From Moniliella sp. 'wahieum' (Eukaryota > Basidiomycota > Moniliellomycetes > Moniliellales > Moniliellaceae): 64,000 nucleotides of DNA. The notes below the pieces were generated by a model. That model was not told the DNA's origin, searched no databases, and saw only the letters and a list, made by a program, of their open reading frames with translations. Made by a program: the position numbers and the translations under genes. The stretch covers positions 1-64,000 of the forward strand of contig RSEE01000108.1 in assembly GCA_003971905.1 (NCBI GenBank), given 5' to 3'. The stretch's first letter is position 1. The number at the start of each line of letters is the position of its first letter. This document shows, in pieces, positions 50,290 through 60,783 of this stretch.

Positions 50290-51471
50290 TTGATTCAAAA
50301 CAACCGTCGCGAACTGGGGAAACAGACACGTTCGTGCCTCTTTGACCCGGCCTCCGCGCCCAACGGTTCAAACCTGTCTTGCGCACCTGCCTCCCAGCCC
50401 CCTCCTGCCGCCCTACAACGCAACCGGCCACTCAAGCCCCGTTCCTGCCTCCTGCTGCTGGGGGGGGGCGTGCCGTTCCCATCGAGCGGCGGGACAGGGA
50501 CAGGGACGATGGGGGGGACGTCAATGACAGGTGATCAGCGGATGGATCTGATGCCGCTTCCCATTCCTCCGATCGAGGGACAAGCAACCAATGGTGGAAC
50601 CGGGGGGGTGGCGGAGGACTGGGCCAAGTTGCTCATGACCGATGGTCTGGGAACCGAATCGCTCAACAACCTTTTCTTCCTGAACCTGCCCCGCCCACTG
50701 CACCGCACATGTCCCCTTCTACCTCGCCCGGATCTCAACCGGGATCGGGATCGGTAGATATGTCACCTGGAGCGTGGCAGGCTGCGCACCAGGCGCTTTC
50801 GCAGCCTCTAGGTGCGGACCTACAAGATCTAGCACACCTGCGGACGTTGTACTCGCCTGTGCCCGATAACCAGACATGGTTCCCGCCGCTACCCGAGCCG
50901 CACACGAGGGCGGCCGGGACCGCGGCTGTGCCCGCCGCATCGGGGACGGGACCGAGGGGGACGCAGCTGCCTTGGCGCTGCACCGGGGCCGACTGGTGTT
51001 GCAGGTAGCCTTGTTGCGCAAGGCGTTTGCCGGGTACGGGCCCTACGGCCCAGCCAAGACGTATGCCGCGTATGGCCCGACGGGGCACGCGTACGACGTG
51101 GTGGTCAGTGGCAGTCTGTGGGACCGGCCAGCGGGCGGATGTGCTGGTGCGCCCGCTGGAGCAGGTGGAACAGGTGGGGCAGGCAGGGAGCAGCGTGCTG
51201 GGCCGAGCACTGGGCCCGGTGCGAGTGCGACGCCCGGCGGGGCAGACGGGGAGAGCGAGTCGGACCCAGGGATGGCGGAGGAAGCAGAGGAGGATGGCCA
51301 TGGCCCGAGCGCGATCTTGAATGTGCTGGGGTGCTGCGGCTGCACGTGTACCTGCGCGAGGCGCTGTATGGGCAAGATGGCGGGGCGCAGATCCCAGCGG
51401 CGGTGGGGTCGGACGAGCAGATGATGCGCGTGCTGCCCACGCTCGCCGCCTGGACGCCGACAGCGCGCTGA
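50290..51471 (+). CDS. Unassigned coding stretch, possibly 3' part of the zinc-finger gene
   Basis: Consecutive plus-strand frames carry protein-like sequence: MDLMPLPIPPIEGQ near 50540, EDWAKLLMTDGLGTESLNNL near 50618, AWQAAHQALSQPLGADLQDL near 50770. Then LYSPVPDNQTWFPPLPEPH near 50850, RLVLQVALLRKAFAGYGPYG near 50990, and VLRLHVYLREALYGQDGGAQ near 51340, with TGA at 51469-51471. I do not recognise a domain. Helical Leu/Ala-rich segments next to Pro/Gly-rich ones, and the same strand and spacing, make it a candidate C-terminal part of the transcription factor. A separate gene is equally possible. Confidence 0.35.
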
Positions 51472-51976
51472 CGATGCTCTTCCCCACGCTCGAGCTGTAG
51501 CGGGCGGATGGGATGGTGGAGAGGAATGGCATGGCATGGAATGGAGTGGATTGGAGTGGAATGAGTGGATTGGAGTGGAATGAGTGGATTGGTGGAATGT
51601 GGATTGGAGTGGTTACAGCCTCGAGGGATGGGGAGCAGAGAAGCGTATATAACCAAGGGCGAAGGTCAGGCCGCCGCAAGGGTTGAAACGCGCATCGGGC
51701 AGTCACGTGCGCGCTGGCCGAGCGGCGGTGAAAACCCGGGAGCACCACACACACACTGCCCTCGTGCCCACCAGCCCATTTCATTGTCACCGACTGGTCA
51801 CCCTCACCCGTCACTCCCTCTCACTCCCACTCTCACGCCTCACGCGCACCGCCTCCTTGGCCTCGCGCGCCCTCCTTCCTCCTCCTCCTCCTCCTCCTCC
51901 TCCTCCTCCTCCTCCCCTCCTCCTCCTCCTCCTCCTCCTCCTCTCCTCCGCATCCTCCCCCCTCCCCCCCTCCCCC
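51472..51976. promoter_or_regulatory. Upstream region of the membrane-protein gene, repeat-rich
   Basis: Repeats of GGATTGGAGTGGAATGAGT type occupy about 51525-51615. A (TCC)n/(CCT)n pyrimidine tract at about 51875-51945 lies just before the start codon, probably in the leader. No gene is seen. Confidence 0.5.
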
Positions 51977-54485
51977 ATGCCCCCCCCCGCACGCACCCCG
52001 CCCGCTGCGCCCGACACCGAGGCCGACGACGAGTGCTCGTCCGACAGCGACCACCACGGCACCCTCTCCACCGCCTTTGACCGTCTGCTGGCCACCGTCG
52101 TCGCGCCTTCTCCCGGTCCTCAGTCGCCCATCGCCGCCCGCGGCCTGGCCGCCGACCTCTACACCCCTCCTGCCGGCTTGACTTCGGCCTGCGCGCTCCG
52201 ACCCGCCTGTCCTTCCCTCCTCCAGTCCACTCAAAGGCAAGGGCAAGGCCAGGGACAGGGACAGGGACAAGGCCAAGGCCAAGCGCAAGGCCAAGCGCAC
52301 CGACTGGGCAAGCGACAACGACACGAGCAAGATCAAAAGCAAGGGTAAGACCAACGGCGGAGTCCTGCCCGTCTCGCCATTACGTCTTCCTTCTGCCTCG
52401 GATGCGTCCTTGCCCTTGACCTTGTCGGTGCCGAACCCGCCGCCTTCGTATAAGCGCGCACGCTCCTTGGCTGCGCGCCTGTTCTCCAACCCGCCCGCGC
52501 GCTACCCCTCGGCCGCTCCTCCGACTCGCACACGCAGCAGGCCTACTTGCCGCCGACGCAGGAAGTGCCTGATCCTGAAACTGAGGGGAAATGCTCTCCA
52601 CCACAGGGGTCGGGGGACAGTGTTCAGGCCACCTTCGTCTTCGCGCCAGCCTTGGAGCTACGTTGGGCGTGGACCGCCCTTGGCTTTACCGCAGTACGGC
52701 ACGTTGCCTGGACGCCGACGAACACGAACTATCTCTGAGGTGAGCGGGTACCATGCGGGTCATGGGTGGTGGTACAACCTCATTCGTCCCCCGGCCAGCA
52801 CGGTGGAACGCTGGCTCGATTCTTGGTCCCAGAGGTGGACGATGCTTGTGGTTGTACCCAGTTGTATTGTACGTGTCTTCTTTTTTTTTTTTTTCTTCCT
52901 TCTTCGCCTTTGTCCTCGTTCCCCCCCCCAGCCCGATGCAACATATGGACAGGACCGCGACTGAATCGTGAAGACTGACAAGAGGGACCCTTTGCTTGTG
53001 TTCTTGCCAGGTGTGGTTCTGGTGTGCCGTGCCTTTTCCCAAGTCGAGTCCGACTGACCCTAATGGCCCTTGGTGTGCGGGGCCCACTCCGCCCCCCTGG
53101 TGTTCTCCCACTCTGCCTATGGGAGCGACCGCACCAATCTCGTCGTCGATAGCGCTGGAGCCGGACCGGTTGGCACCGAGCCTTGCGCTGCAAGTGCAGA
53201 CGTTTGTCCGTCTCTGGTTTGCCAAGGTGTTCGAGGCGACGTTGGTGCCGAGCCTGTTTGTGTCGGAGCCAGTTCCGCCAGTAGACGCCAACTTTTGGTT
53301 TTTCCTCATTTTTTACTATGGGCTGTACTGTGCGGTGGGGCTGCTGTGGATCACGCAGCTCTTTACGCTGTACCGGCTCAATTGGTGGCCCAAGGCGTTG
53401 GGAGCCAAGATTTCCTACACGTTTTTCTGGGTGGCCTCGTTGGGCGCTGGGTACGCGCTGCATGAACTGGACCTCTACCGACACGCGGACGAGCCGGATG
53501 GAGACTGGGACTGGGAAGGCGACGACGTGCAGTGGCAGCGCAAGACCATGTGGGTGGGACTGGCATTTGCGACGATGGCCATGCCTGCGCTGGTGTTTTT
53601 GTAGGTCTTCGTCGTTCGGGCCGGCAACGGCACAGTGCGATGCTCACCGATCTCCAACGCACCTTTCTCGCGCGCCAATTTACACGCCGCATCCCCGCGT
53701 CGTACACGCGCTTCCTGTGGTTCATGTTGGCGATTGGGCTTGCGCTCGGCGCGCTGGTTCTGGGGCAGGCGTATGCCTCGGTCTACCTCTCCACCCTGCC
53801 GCACTCGGGGATCGAAGGCACAGCGTACGTTGCGCTGTGGCAGATGACCGTCACGCTCTTGACATTGGTGAGCAACTGGGTGCTACGTCAACGCGTTCGC
53901 AGTCGCGCGTTGAGCTTTGTGTTCCAGTACTACTTTTTCCTCACGTACTTCATCTTTTATCGCAACTTGTTTGCGCGCCTGCAGTCGTTCAACCAGTTTG
54001 CGCTGTTGCAGCTGCTGTCGTCGTTTTGGGTGTGCATCTGGTACCCGCTCTGCATGTCTGGTGCGGCGCACCGGATCGTGTCCTTCTTTGACCCGCACCC
54101 AGTTTCGTGGGAAGAACACGTGGAAACGATCGGGCTGTCGATCTACCTGCGCAACCTGGCGCAAAACACCACCATGGTCGCCTTTCTGGGCTGGGTGTCC
54201 ATCCTCCACTTTGGTCCGAACCAAGCGCTCTACCCGTTCTTTGCATTTGACGATCGCTACGAGTACTCCAAGACCATGCTGGGTGCGTCGGCGATTTGGG
54301 GCTCGGAATTGGCCTCGGCATTTGTCGCGCGCTTTCTGTGCAAACAAGTGTTTGCCGTGGACGTGACCAATTTGGGATTGGGCGATTTGCGCGCCTACCC
54401 CGAACTGGTGCCCACTTGCCTCTGGACGTCGGTCCATGTCCTGATGGACATGCTACTCTTCTTGCTCAAACTCAACTTTCGTTAA
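51977..54485 (+). CDS. Conserved fungal polytopic membrane protein, function unknown
   Basis: The start MPPPARTPPAAPDTEADDEC is at 51977. The first ~250 residues are disordered, with a GQGQGQ repeat, AKAKRKAKR-type basic sequence and SNPPARYPSAAPP. A soluble block GWWYNLIRPPASTVERWLDS precedes a first membrane segment (TMLVVVPSCIV) near 52840. An intron of ~140 nt with a T-rich tract follows, then WFWCAVPFPKS near 53020. Further hydrophobic segments are ANFWFFLIFYYGLYCAVGLL near 53290, YTFFWVASLGAGYAL, and TMWVGLAFATMAMPALVFL near 53550. YTRFLWFMLAIGLALGALVL lies near 53705, then SFVFQYYFFLTYFIFYRNLF near 53915 and TMVAFLGWVSILHFGPNQAL near 54170. The end MDMLLFLLKLNFR stops at 54485. The last 850 bp read without a break. 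The layout matches an unnamed conserved fungal family; no transport or enzyme motif is evident. Confidence 0.75.
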
Positions 54486-54982
54486 TCGGAACGGCAATGC
54501 CAATGGTAATGGTAAGGACGAGACCACTCCTCACGCACCATGCATCTCCCAACGGTATCCGGTCGCGACCTCTATCGCTTAGGCGCTTATACCCCTTCGA
54601 CCCTACCTCACCATCCACCCCCCCCACCCCCCTCTCCCCTTATCCTCATCCTCATCCGCATCATCATCCTGATCCTCATGTTCACCTCCTCCGTTCCCGC
54701 ACAGCACAAGAGAACCAGTACCAATGCCCCAAATATACATTGTGTCAAGCAAGGGCACACAGAAAGAAAGAGAAAGAGACAAGCAGCGCATAAGGCGCAT
54801 AGAAGCGTCCCAGGCCCGTAGAACCGGACGGGAGATAGATACGTTGTGTTGTGTTCTGTTGCGTTGCGTTGCGTGCGCCCGGACCCCCCTCGAGGTGGCA
54901 CACGCACGTCGCCATCGTCATCTACGCGCGACACGGCGTGTGCTGCGTCCCTGCGCAGGCGGTAGGGGAGGGTGCTATTAGA
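54486..54982. other. Intergenic region between convergent genes
   Basis: No gene is recognised. It holds degenerate TCATCC-type repeats near 54641-54682 and GTTGTGTTCTGTTGCGTTGC repeats near 54845-54872. Confidence 0.5.
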
Positions 54983-55467
54983 TCAGGCCGTCTTGGCCTG
55001 CTGGACGTACGCGGGCGGAGGAGGACCTGGAGGCGGGGGGTAAGCGTAGTCGGTCTCCTCGGACGGCGGGCCGGGCGGGGGCTTGACCCACCCGGCGGCT
55101 GGGGCGGTGGAAGGGGCAGGCCGGGAGGTGGAGGAGAAGGCAGAGGGAGGGAGGAGATGGCGACGGCGGCGCTGCAACAGCACGATCGCAGCCAGCGCCA
55201 CGAAAAAGACGCCAATCAAGACGCCGATACCTGTTGCGCCCAAGCGAGCACCCGAACAGCGGAGAGAAGATGGCGGCGGTCAGTGATGCTTGCCATACGC
55301 CGTGGGCAACAGTGGGAGGGTAGCCGAACAGGACGGAAGGCAGGTGGAGCATGGGAGGAGAGAGACGGACGTACCAATGCCCCACTTGGCCGCGCTGCCA
55401 AGGCCACACCACCGTAGCCGGTGCCGAAGGCGTCCTCGTAGCACGTGCGTTTCTCCAGCGTCGGCAT
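54983..55467 (-). CDS. Small single-pass membrane protein with PPxY-like motif
   Basis: The start MPTLEKRTCYEDAFGTGYGG is at 55467. The first exon ends AAKWGIG after a one-base shift. An intron (about 55228-55372, GTACGT...AACAG) joins it to IGVLIGVFFVALAAIVLLQ, a single membrane helix, followed by the RRRRH stop-transfer. The cytosolic tail is Pro-rich (AAGWVKPPPGPPSEETDYAY, PPPPGPPPPAYVQQAKTA) with TGA at 54983-54985. PPAY fits the PPxY motif bound by Nedd4/Rsp5-type WW domains. Short N-terminal region, one helix and Pro-rich tail with PPxY recall fungal RCR-type or MID-like adaptor proteins, but no family is certain. Confidence 0.6.
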
Positions 55468-55708
55468 CTTCCTGGCGGGTGCGGGTCAGGTGGCGGGGCA
55501 AGACGCTCGAGATGGCGAGCGAGGCGGTGAGGTTGGTGAGCAAGGCCGCCGGCGTGGCCGCCTGGCGCGACAACAGGCACCGATCCGATTGCCTTGACGC
55601 TTAAAGCTTAAACCCCGACAGCGCACATCACGTGCCCCGGCGTTAGCCTTGGGGCGATCACCTCGTTGCCGCTCCCATGATGCTGATGGCCAATACTGGC
55701 TTGCTCCC

Positions 55709-56849
55709 ATGTCCACCTCCTCCCCGCCACGCCCCCCGCGCGCACACCTCCGAGCAAGAGCTGCTGGCCCAGCAGGTGCACGCCGCCGGCGACGACCACT
55801 ACCGCTGTCTCGGCGTGGAGAAGGCTGCGCCCCGTCGAGATCCGCAAGGCGTACCGCAAGCTCGCTCTCCAGCTGCATCCCGACAAGAACAGTGCGCCCG
55901 GTGCAGACGAGGCATTCAAGCGCGTGCTCAAGGCGTTTACCGTCCTTTCCGATGTGGAGCAGCGAGCGCTGTGGGATCAGACTTGGTCGTCTCCTCTTGG
56001 GCCTCGTGCGGCGCGACAGGCAGGTCCTTCGTTCGCCCCACCCGACTTTGGTGCTCCGGATGAACTCTTCACTGCCTTTTTCGGCCCCGGCAGCATGCCG
56101 TTCCGCTTCTCTTCCCCGGGCATGCGTCGTCGCCGTCCGGCCGGGACGGCACGATACGGACGATCTGCCTCTACCTCTGCCTCTGCCTCTGCTTCTGCGC
56201 GCGACTTCCAGCGCCGTGGGCGTGGTACCAACCCCCAGCCCGCCGAGCCCAGTTGGTCTCACATTTTGATCCAGGTCATCCCCATTCTGTTGATCGTGGC
56301 GTGTGTGTGTGTTGTGTGTACGCCGCATCTGTTTGCACCTCCCACGCCCGAGTTTCGCTTTGCCCCCACCGGGCGCTACACCCGCCACCGCTTTAGTGCG
56401 CGCAACGGCGTATCGTACTACGTTGACCCGACCCAGTTCCGGAAGGCTACGACTGCGCTGGGCCGTCCCAATGGCTTAACTTCTTCCAGCCTTCGCCACT
56501 TTGAGCAGCAGGTCGAGACGCACTATGCTACCAACCTGGCGGCGGAATGTGATCGAGCACGCAAGGTGCAACAGCGCAGGTTGTGGAAGGCGATGGGCTT
56601 GGATGGAACGCCGGTAGGTACTCTTGTGCGGGGCAGTGGGGCCGGAGATAACTGTGTTTGGGTTTGAGTTGAGTTGCGTGGCTGACGTTGTTATTATTGT
56701 CGTTGTTGTTGTGGTGGTGGTTGTCCTTGTCCTTGTCCTCGTCTTGTTCTTGTCCTCCTTTTTTCTGCCAGGCGGACCCCAGTCGGGTGACCCGGATCCG
56801 CTCCGAGCGCTTCGAAGCGTGTGAGCGTCTGCAAGATTTTCAGCAGTAG
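55709..56849 (+). CDS. ER-membrane DnaJ protein (DNAJB12/14-like)
   Basis: An Hsp40 co-chaperone predicted to sit in the ER membrane with its J domain in the cytosol, acting with Hsp70 in membrane-protein quality control. The start [20 protein letters not shown]-like sequence is at 55709. The J domain reads [13 protein letters not shown], then [20 protein letters not shown] near 55845 with the HPD triad, and [21 protein letters not shown] Gly/Phe/Arg-rich linker with a Ser-Ala repeat (about 56165-56200) follows. The membrane helix is [19 protein letters not shown] near 56265. The C-terminal DUF1977 part contains [11 protein letters not shown] and [20 protein letters not shown] near 56505. A 158-nt intron (56614-56771) leads to a last exon ending [15 protein letters not shown] at 56847-56849. 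Frame shifts affect the N-terminal 150 bp. Confidence 0.87.
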
Positions 56850-57870
56850 GACGCCGTTTCAGTGGATCCAGTTTGCCCCTGGATAACGACCTACCTGTGC
56901 GTGCGTAGACGGCGTGCGGGTCTTGGGCCAAGATGGCTAGATGGCCAGCTGAACGTTGACCATCGATCGTCCGCTGGCTGTACAACTACGCTGCGCCAGC
57001 CGAATGCAAATGCGTACATTCCAGTTGGGCGTTGCGCGGTCGGGGCACTCGCAGGGTTCTCTGCCGAGCCTGTCCGCACGACGTTTCCTCCAACACGCTG
57101 GGCTCAGTTGGTGTCCTGTGTCCTGTGTCCTGTGTCCTGTGTCCTGTGTCCTGTGTCCTGTGTCCTGTGTCCTGTGTCCTGTGTCCTGTGTCCTGTGTCC
57201 TGTGTCCTGTGTCCTGTGTCCTGTGTCCTACCCTCTCCCTCCACGCCGCCGCGCGCGTGGTCCACCTCTCTACCTGCAGAAAGCCGATCTGAATCCTTGC
57301 GCCCCAAACCGCATTCGCCAAGAACTCAGATTCCAAGAGGATACACTGTGCACACGGTTCACTGTGGCTGTGGCGAATGACTAGTAGTGATCCCGTTGCC
57401 GAGTATCAAAGTGATCCTCCCTGGCAACTGGCGACTACCGCTCCCCCGCCATTTCCCATTTCCCTACCCCTTTCCCATTCCCCATTTCCCATTTCCCACA
57501 TGTCAAGTCGATATCTGATACCCCTGGGATCCCTCACCCTACCCCACGTCGCCAGAGGCCTCGGGCCATTCAATGTGCGACCACTATGCCTCGCACGGGT
57601 GCACCCACGGTCCTTTTGCCTGCTCTTCTTCAACTTGAGCCTTGAGCCTTGAGCATGAGTGCATGAGCCATGAGAGCGCCTTGAGAGCTTGAGCGCAGCA
57701 GCTTGAGCCGAGATAGAAAATTTAAACTACCCCATGCTCTTGCTGAAATTTGATCGTCTGTTGGTTCAATGTGAGATCTGAGAGATTCGGGACGTCGAAA
57801 GCTTGGTTGGGCCTTGTGACATGGGACTCTCGGGGCTGTCGGGCCAGCCCCAACTACCTAGGTCTGCACC
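56850..57870. other. Intergenic region with minisatellite
   Basis: Holds GAACGTTGACCATCGATCG near 56951, the 17-copy heptamer array (57111-57229), CCCATTTCCC repeats near 57453-57497, and a cluster of CTTGAGCCTTGAGC-type repeats at about 57637-57712. No gene is seen. The right end is the UBA4 promoter. Confidence 0.5.
57111..57229. repeat. Perfect 17-copy heptamer minisatellite (GTGTCCT)
   Basis: 119 bp, exactly 17 identical head-to-tail copies. Because 7 is not a multiple of 3, each strand reads the same seven-residue peptide (CPVSCVL on plus) in every frame, so the open frames across it are artefacts. Confidence 0.98.
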
Positions 57871-57921
57871 ATGCCATCTACACGGGACCCAACTGACGTG
57901 TCGAAAGACACGGAAACGGAA

Positions 57922-57957
<36 letters not shown>

Positions 57958-60042
57958 ACGAGCGCCGTGCCACCGGAGGGTGGATACCCATTGAGCTTGC
58001 CCGAGTACCTGCGCTACGGCCGGCAAATGATTTTGCCTGGGTTTGGACTGGAAGCGCAGCTGCGTCTTCGGTGTGCGCGTGTGCTGGTGGTGGGTGCGGG
58101 CGGGCTGGGGTGTCCCGTGATCCAGCAGCTGGCCAGTGTCGGTGTTGGCCACATCACCGTCCTGGACCACGATACGGTCGAGATGTCCAATCTCGCGCGC
58201 CAGTTCCTCCACACCGAGGAGAGGATCGGGATGCCCAAAGCGCAGAGCGCCGCCATTGCGTGTCAAGCGTACGTCATCCCTCTCTCTTCTTTCCCTTGCT
58301 CGTCTTTCTCTTGCTCTTTTTTCCCTTACTTCCCTGTCCTACCTCGGCCGTACTAACACCTGTGTTCCCTCTCGCTACCACTGCCCCGGTCTTGTATGGT
58401 CCCAGGATCAACCCACACATCACCGTGGTGCCACGGGTCGAAGCGCTGCTTCCGTCGAATGCGCTGGGCTTGGCCCAAGACCACGACCTGCTCCTCGACT
58501 GCACCGACAACCCCACCACGCGCTACACGCTCTCGGACGCAGCCGTGTTGGCAGACAAGATGCTGGTCAGTGGAGCGGCGCAAGGCATGGAAGGTCAATT
58601 GGCCGTGTGGAACCGGTACTTAGATTTGGACCAACACGTTGTGCCGCCCGCTCGGTACGCTCATGCGTTACCATCTGCTCGTCCCACCGTCTTACCCTTT
58701 TCCAATACGAATTCCGATTCGGGTACGGGATTGGGATTGGGTTCGGGTTCGGGTTCGGGTTCGGGTTCGGGTTCGGGTTCGGGTCCATCCTCTGCCCCTG
58801 CCTCGGCTTCTGCCTCTGCATCTGCCTCTGTGGCAGCTGTGGCAATGCCAACGATGGAAGCGGTGCGTGCGCATCGGCTTGCCTCACCTCGTGGTCCGTG
58901 TTATCGGTGCATGTTCCCGCAAGCGCCGAAAGCGGAGAACGTGCGGGACTGCAGCGAAACCGGTGTGGGGCAGCATAACCGCCCTGGTCGGGGCAGCGCA
59001 AGCGACCGAAGCGGTACGCTTGCTAGCGCGGATCGGGGACGAGTACACGCTTGGTCCGGTGTCTGTGTCAGTACCTTCGCCCGGGGGGAAAGCCCACGCG
59101 CAAGCGCGTACCGACGCAGGTAGTTTGATCCTCTTCTCGCCCTTCGCTTCGCCCTTTTCGCCTTACCGCTCCATCCGTCTTCGTCCACGTCGAATCCAGA
59201 CGTGCGTCTCATGTGGCGATCCAGCCCAGGTACCTGTACCCGCCTCCACCCCGGCCGGACCGACCACAGGTACAACCGCAGGTACAGTTACAGCCTCGTC
59301 GGGCGTGTCGCGGGGGAGCACGATCGAAGATCTTGAACAGGTAGACTACGTTGCGTTGTGCGGAACCAAGTGTGGTCCGTACCCGAACCGTGCGGGGCTG
59401 GATCGTTTGCAACCTGCGGATGTGGTGCCGGTACCTTCTCATTCTGATTGTCCGATGGTATATGTTGACGTGCGTCCGCGTGAGGAATTTGGTATTGTCA
59501 GTTTGCCTGGCTCGTTCAGTACGTCCCTCTGTCTTTGGCTTTGGCTTTGGCTTTGGCTTTTTCGCTTGCGCTTTCGTCCCTGCTCCGACTCTTGGCTAGG
59601 CTTTTAGTTTGGTTTGGTTGGGGGGGGGGGGGGGTGCGTTTTCTTGCGGGACCGAGTGCGGGTGCTGACCTGGGTTTTGCTTGGTTACTTGGTTGTTTGG
59701 TTGCTTGGTTGTCTGGGTTGCTTGCGTGTCAGACATACCCATGGACCAAGTACGTCGCTCACCTTGCGCTGTGCTGGAGGAGATCCGCGCCCTGTTTCCG
59801 CCCGGGACCAAAGCAGGGGAAGTACGTCTGGTCTGTCGGAGGGGCAACGACTCGCTCGAAGCTGCGCATACGTTGAGCGAGGCCGAGACGGGACCAGGTC
59901 AAGAACAAGAACACGGACAAGGACAACACCAGGACAAGAACACCAACAGCAACAGCAACAGCCTGCGCTGAGGTTGATCGATGTGCAAGGTGGTCTGCAA
60001 GCGTATGCGCGCCAAGTGGATCCCACCTTTCCCATTTACTAA
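57871..60042 (+). CDS. UBA4: UBA4/MOCS3: E1-like adenylyltransferase-sulfurtransferase
   Basis: Activates and thiocarboxylates Urm1 (and MoaD-type proteins) for tRNA wobble-uridine thiolation and urmylation. The start MPSTRDPTDVSKDTETETG is at 57871, then a TGTGTG repeat coded by GGGGAC units. The ThiF domain reads YLRYGRQMILPGFGLEAQ, VLVVGAGGLGCPVIQQLASV (nucleotide loop), DHDTVEMSNLARQFLH. Intron 58269-58405 follows, then INPHITVVPRVEALLPSNAL, LLLDCTDNPTTRYTLSDA, LVSGAAQGMEGQLAVW. An unusual insert (GSGSGS, then ASASAS; about 58738-58850) splits the domain before CYRCMFP. Then DCSETGVG, ITALVGAAQATEAVRLL and TCVSCG. The rhodanese domain reads YVDVRPREEFGIVSLPGS, intron 59519-59732, IPMDQV, and VRLVCRRGNDSLEA with the active-site Cys. 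It ends DVQGGLQAYARQVDPTFPIY, stop 60042. A G run near 58965 is one base short. Confidence 0.93.
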
Positions 60043-60783
60043 GTGCCGAGTGCTGAGTGCTGAGTGTGGAGTGCGGAGTGCGGAGTTGAGTGCTGAAATG
60101 AATGGGAGCGATGGGAGCTGGAACACGTGTGCGGGGAGGGGGGCAGGTAAACCAGCTGTCCATGGATCATTGGTACGATGCGTACGACGAATAGACCCGG
60201 GAATATCTCAGTTTAGTATGGGTTCAATCTCGATTATAGTAGATTCGCGATTAGTATAGTAGGGTGGGGGAGCGAACTATGGTGTGAGCGGCGTAGGTGG
60301 ACGTGGATGGGGTCGCAGCTACTTTAGTACCGAGCACGAAGCTGTAAGTACTATACAGTCGTATACGCAGCGTTCAAAGGAGGAAACAAGAGGCGTCGGC
60401 TTCGGCGTCGGCGTCGGGAACTAGGAGAAAAACACTAATAGGAACGATGAGAACATTGCGCGAGAAAGAGGTAAATGCCTCTCAGACCTCAAGAGGGAAG
60501 AACTCAGATCGAATTGGACAGTGGAGCGACCATGCAGAAGACAAAAAGCCTAGTAGTAGCATAAGGCGGGGGTCGGGGAGGGCATACCATAGGGCAAGAT
60601 GATGGTAAACCGGTGGGGGACAAAATGCACATCCTCAGTGGGTACTACAAAGAGTAGTAGTAGCGGGAGGTACTACTAGTATAGTATTTACCTTTTGTTT
60701 GTTTGAGTTTGTTTCGTTTCGTTTGGAGCCCACCACACAGCTCTGTACCATCCGCTGCACGTTGCACGTATTGTGCGCTGGCG
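60043..60783. other. Intergenic region between convergent genes
   Basis: Directly after the UBA4 stop is a GAGTGCTGAGTGCTGAGTG-type 7-8 bp repeat (about 60048-60095). Further right are GGCGTCGGCGTCGG repeats near 60398 and TAGTA-rich sequence near 60652-60688. No gene is seen. Confidence 0.5.

Noticed and set aside
57111-57229. CRISPR-like array
   Set aside because: Units are 7 bp with no spacers, and the sequence is a eukaryotic nuclear locus.
56862-57384. Overlapping open frames with repeated CPVSCVL peptides
   Set aside because: They only reflect the 7-bp minisatellite, which stays open in all frames. No start context or conserved neighbour sequence supports a gene.
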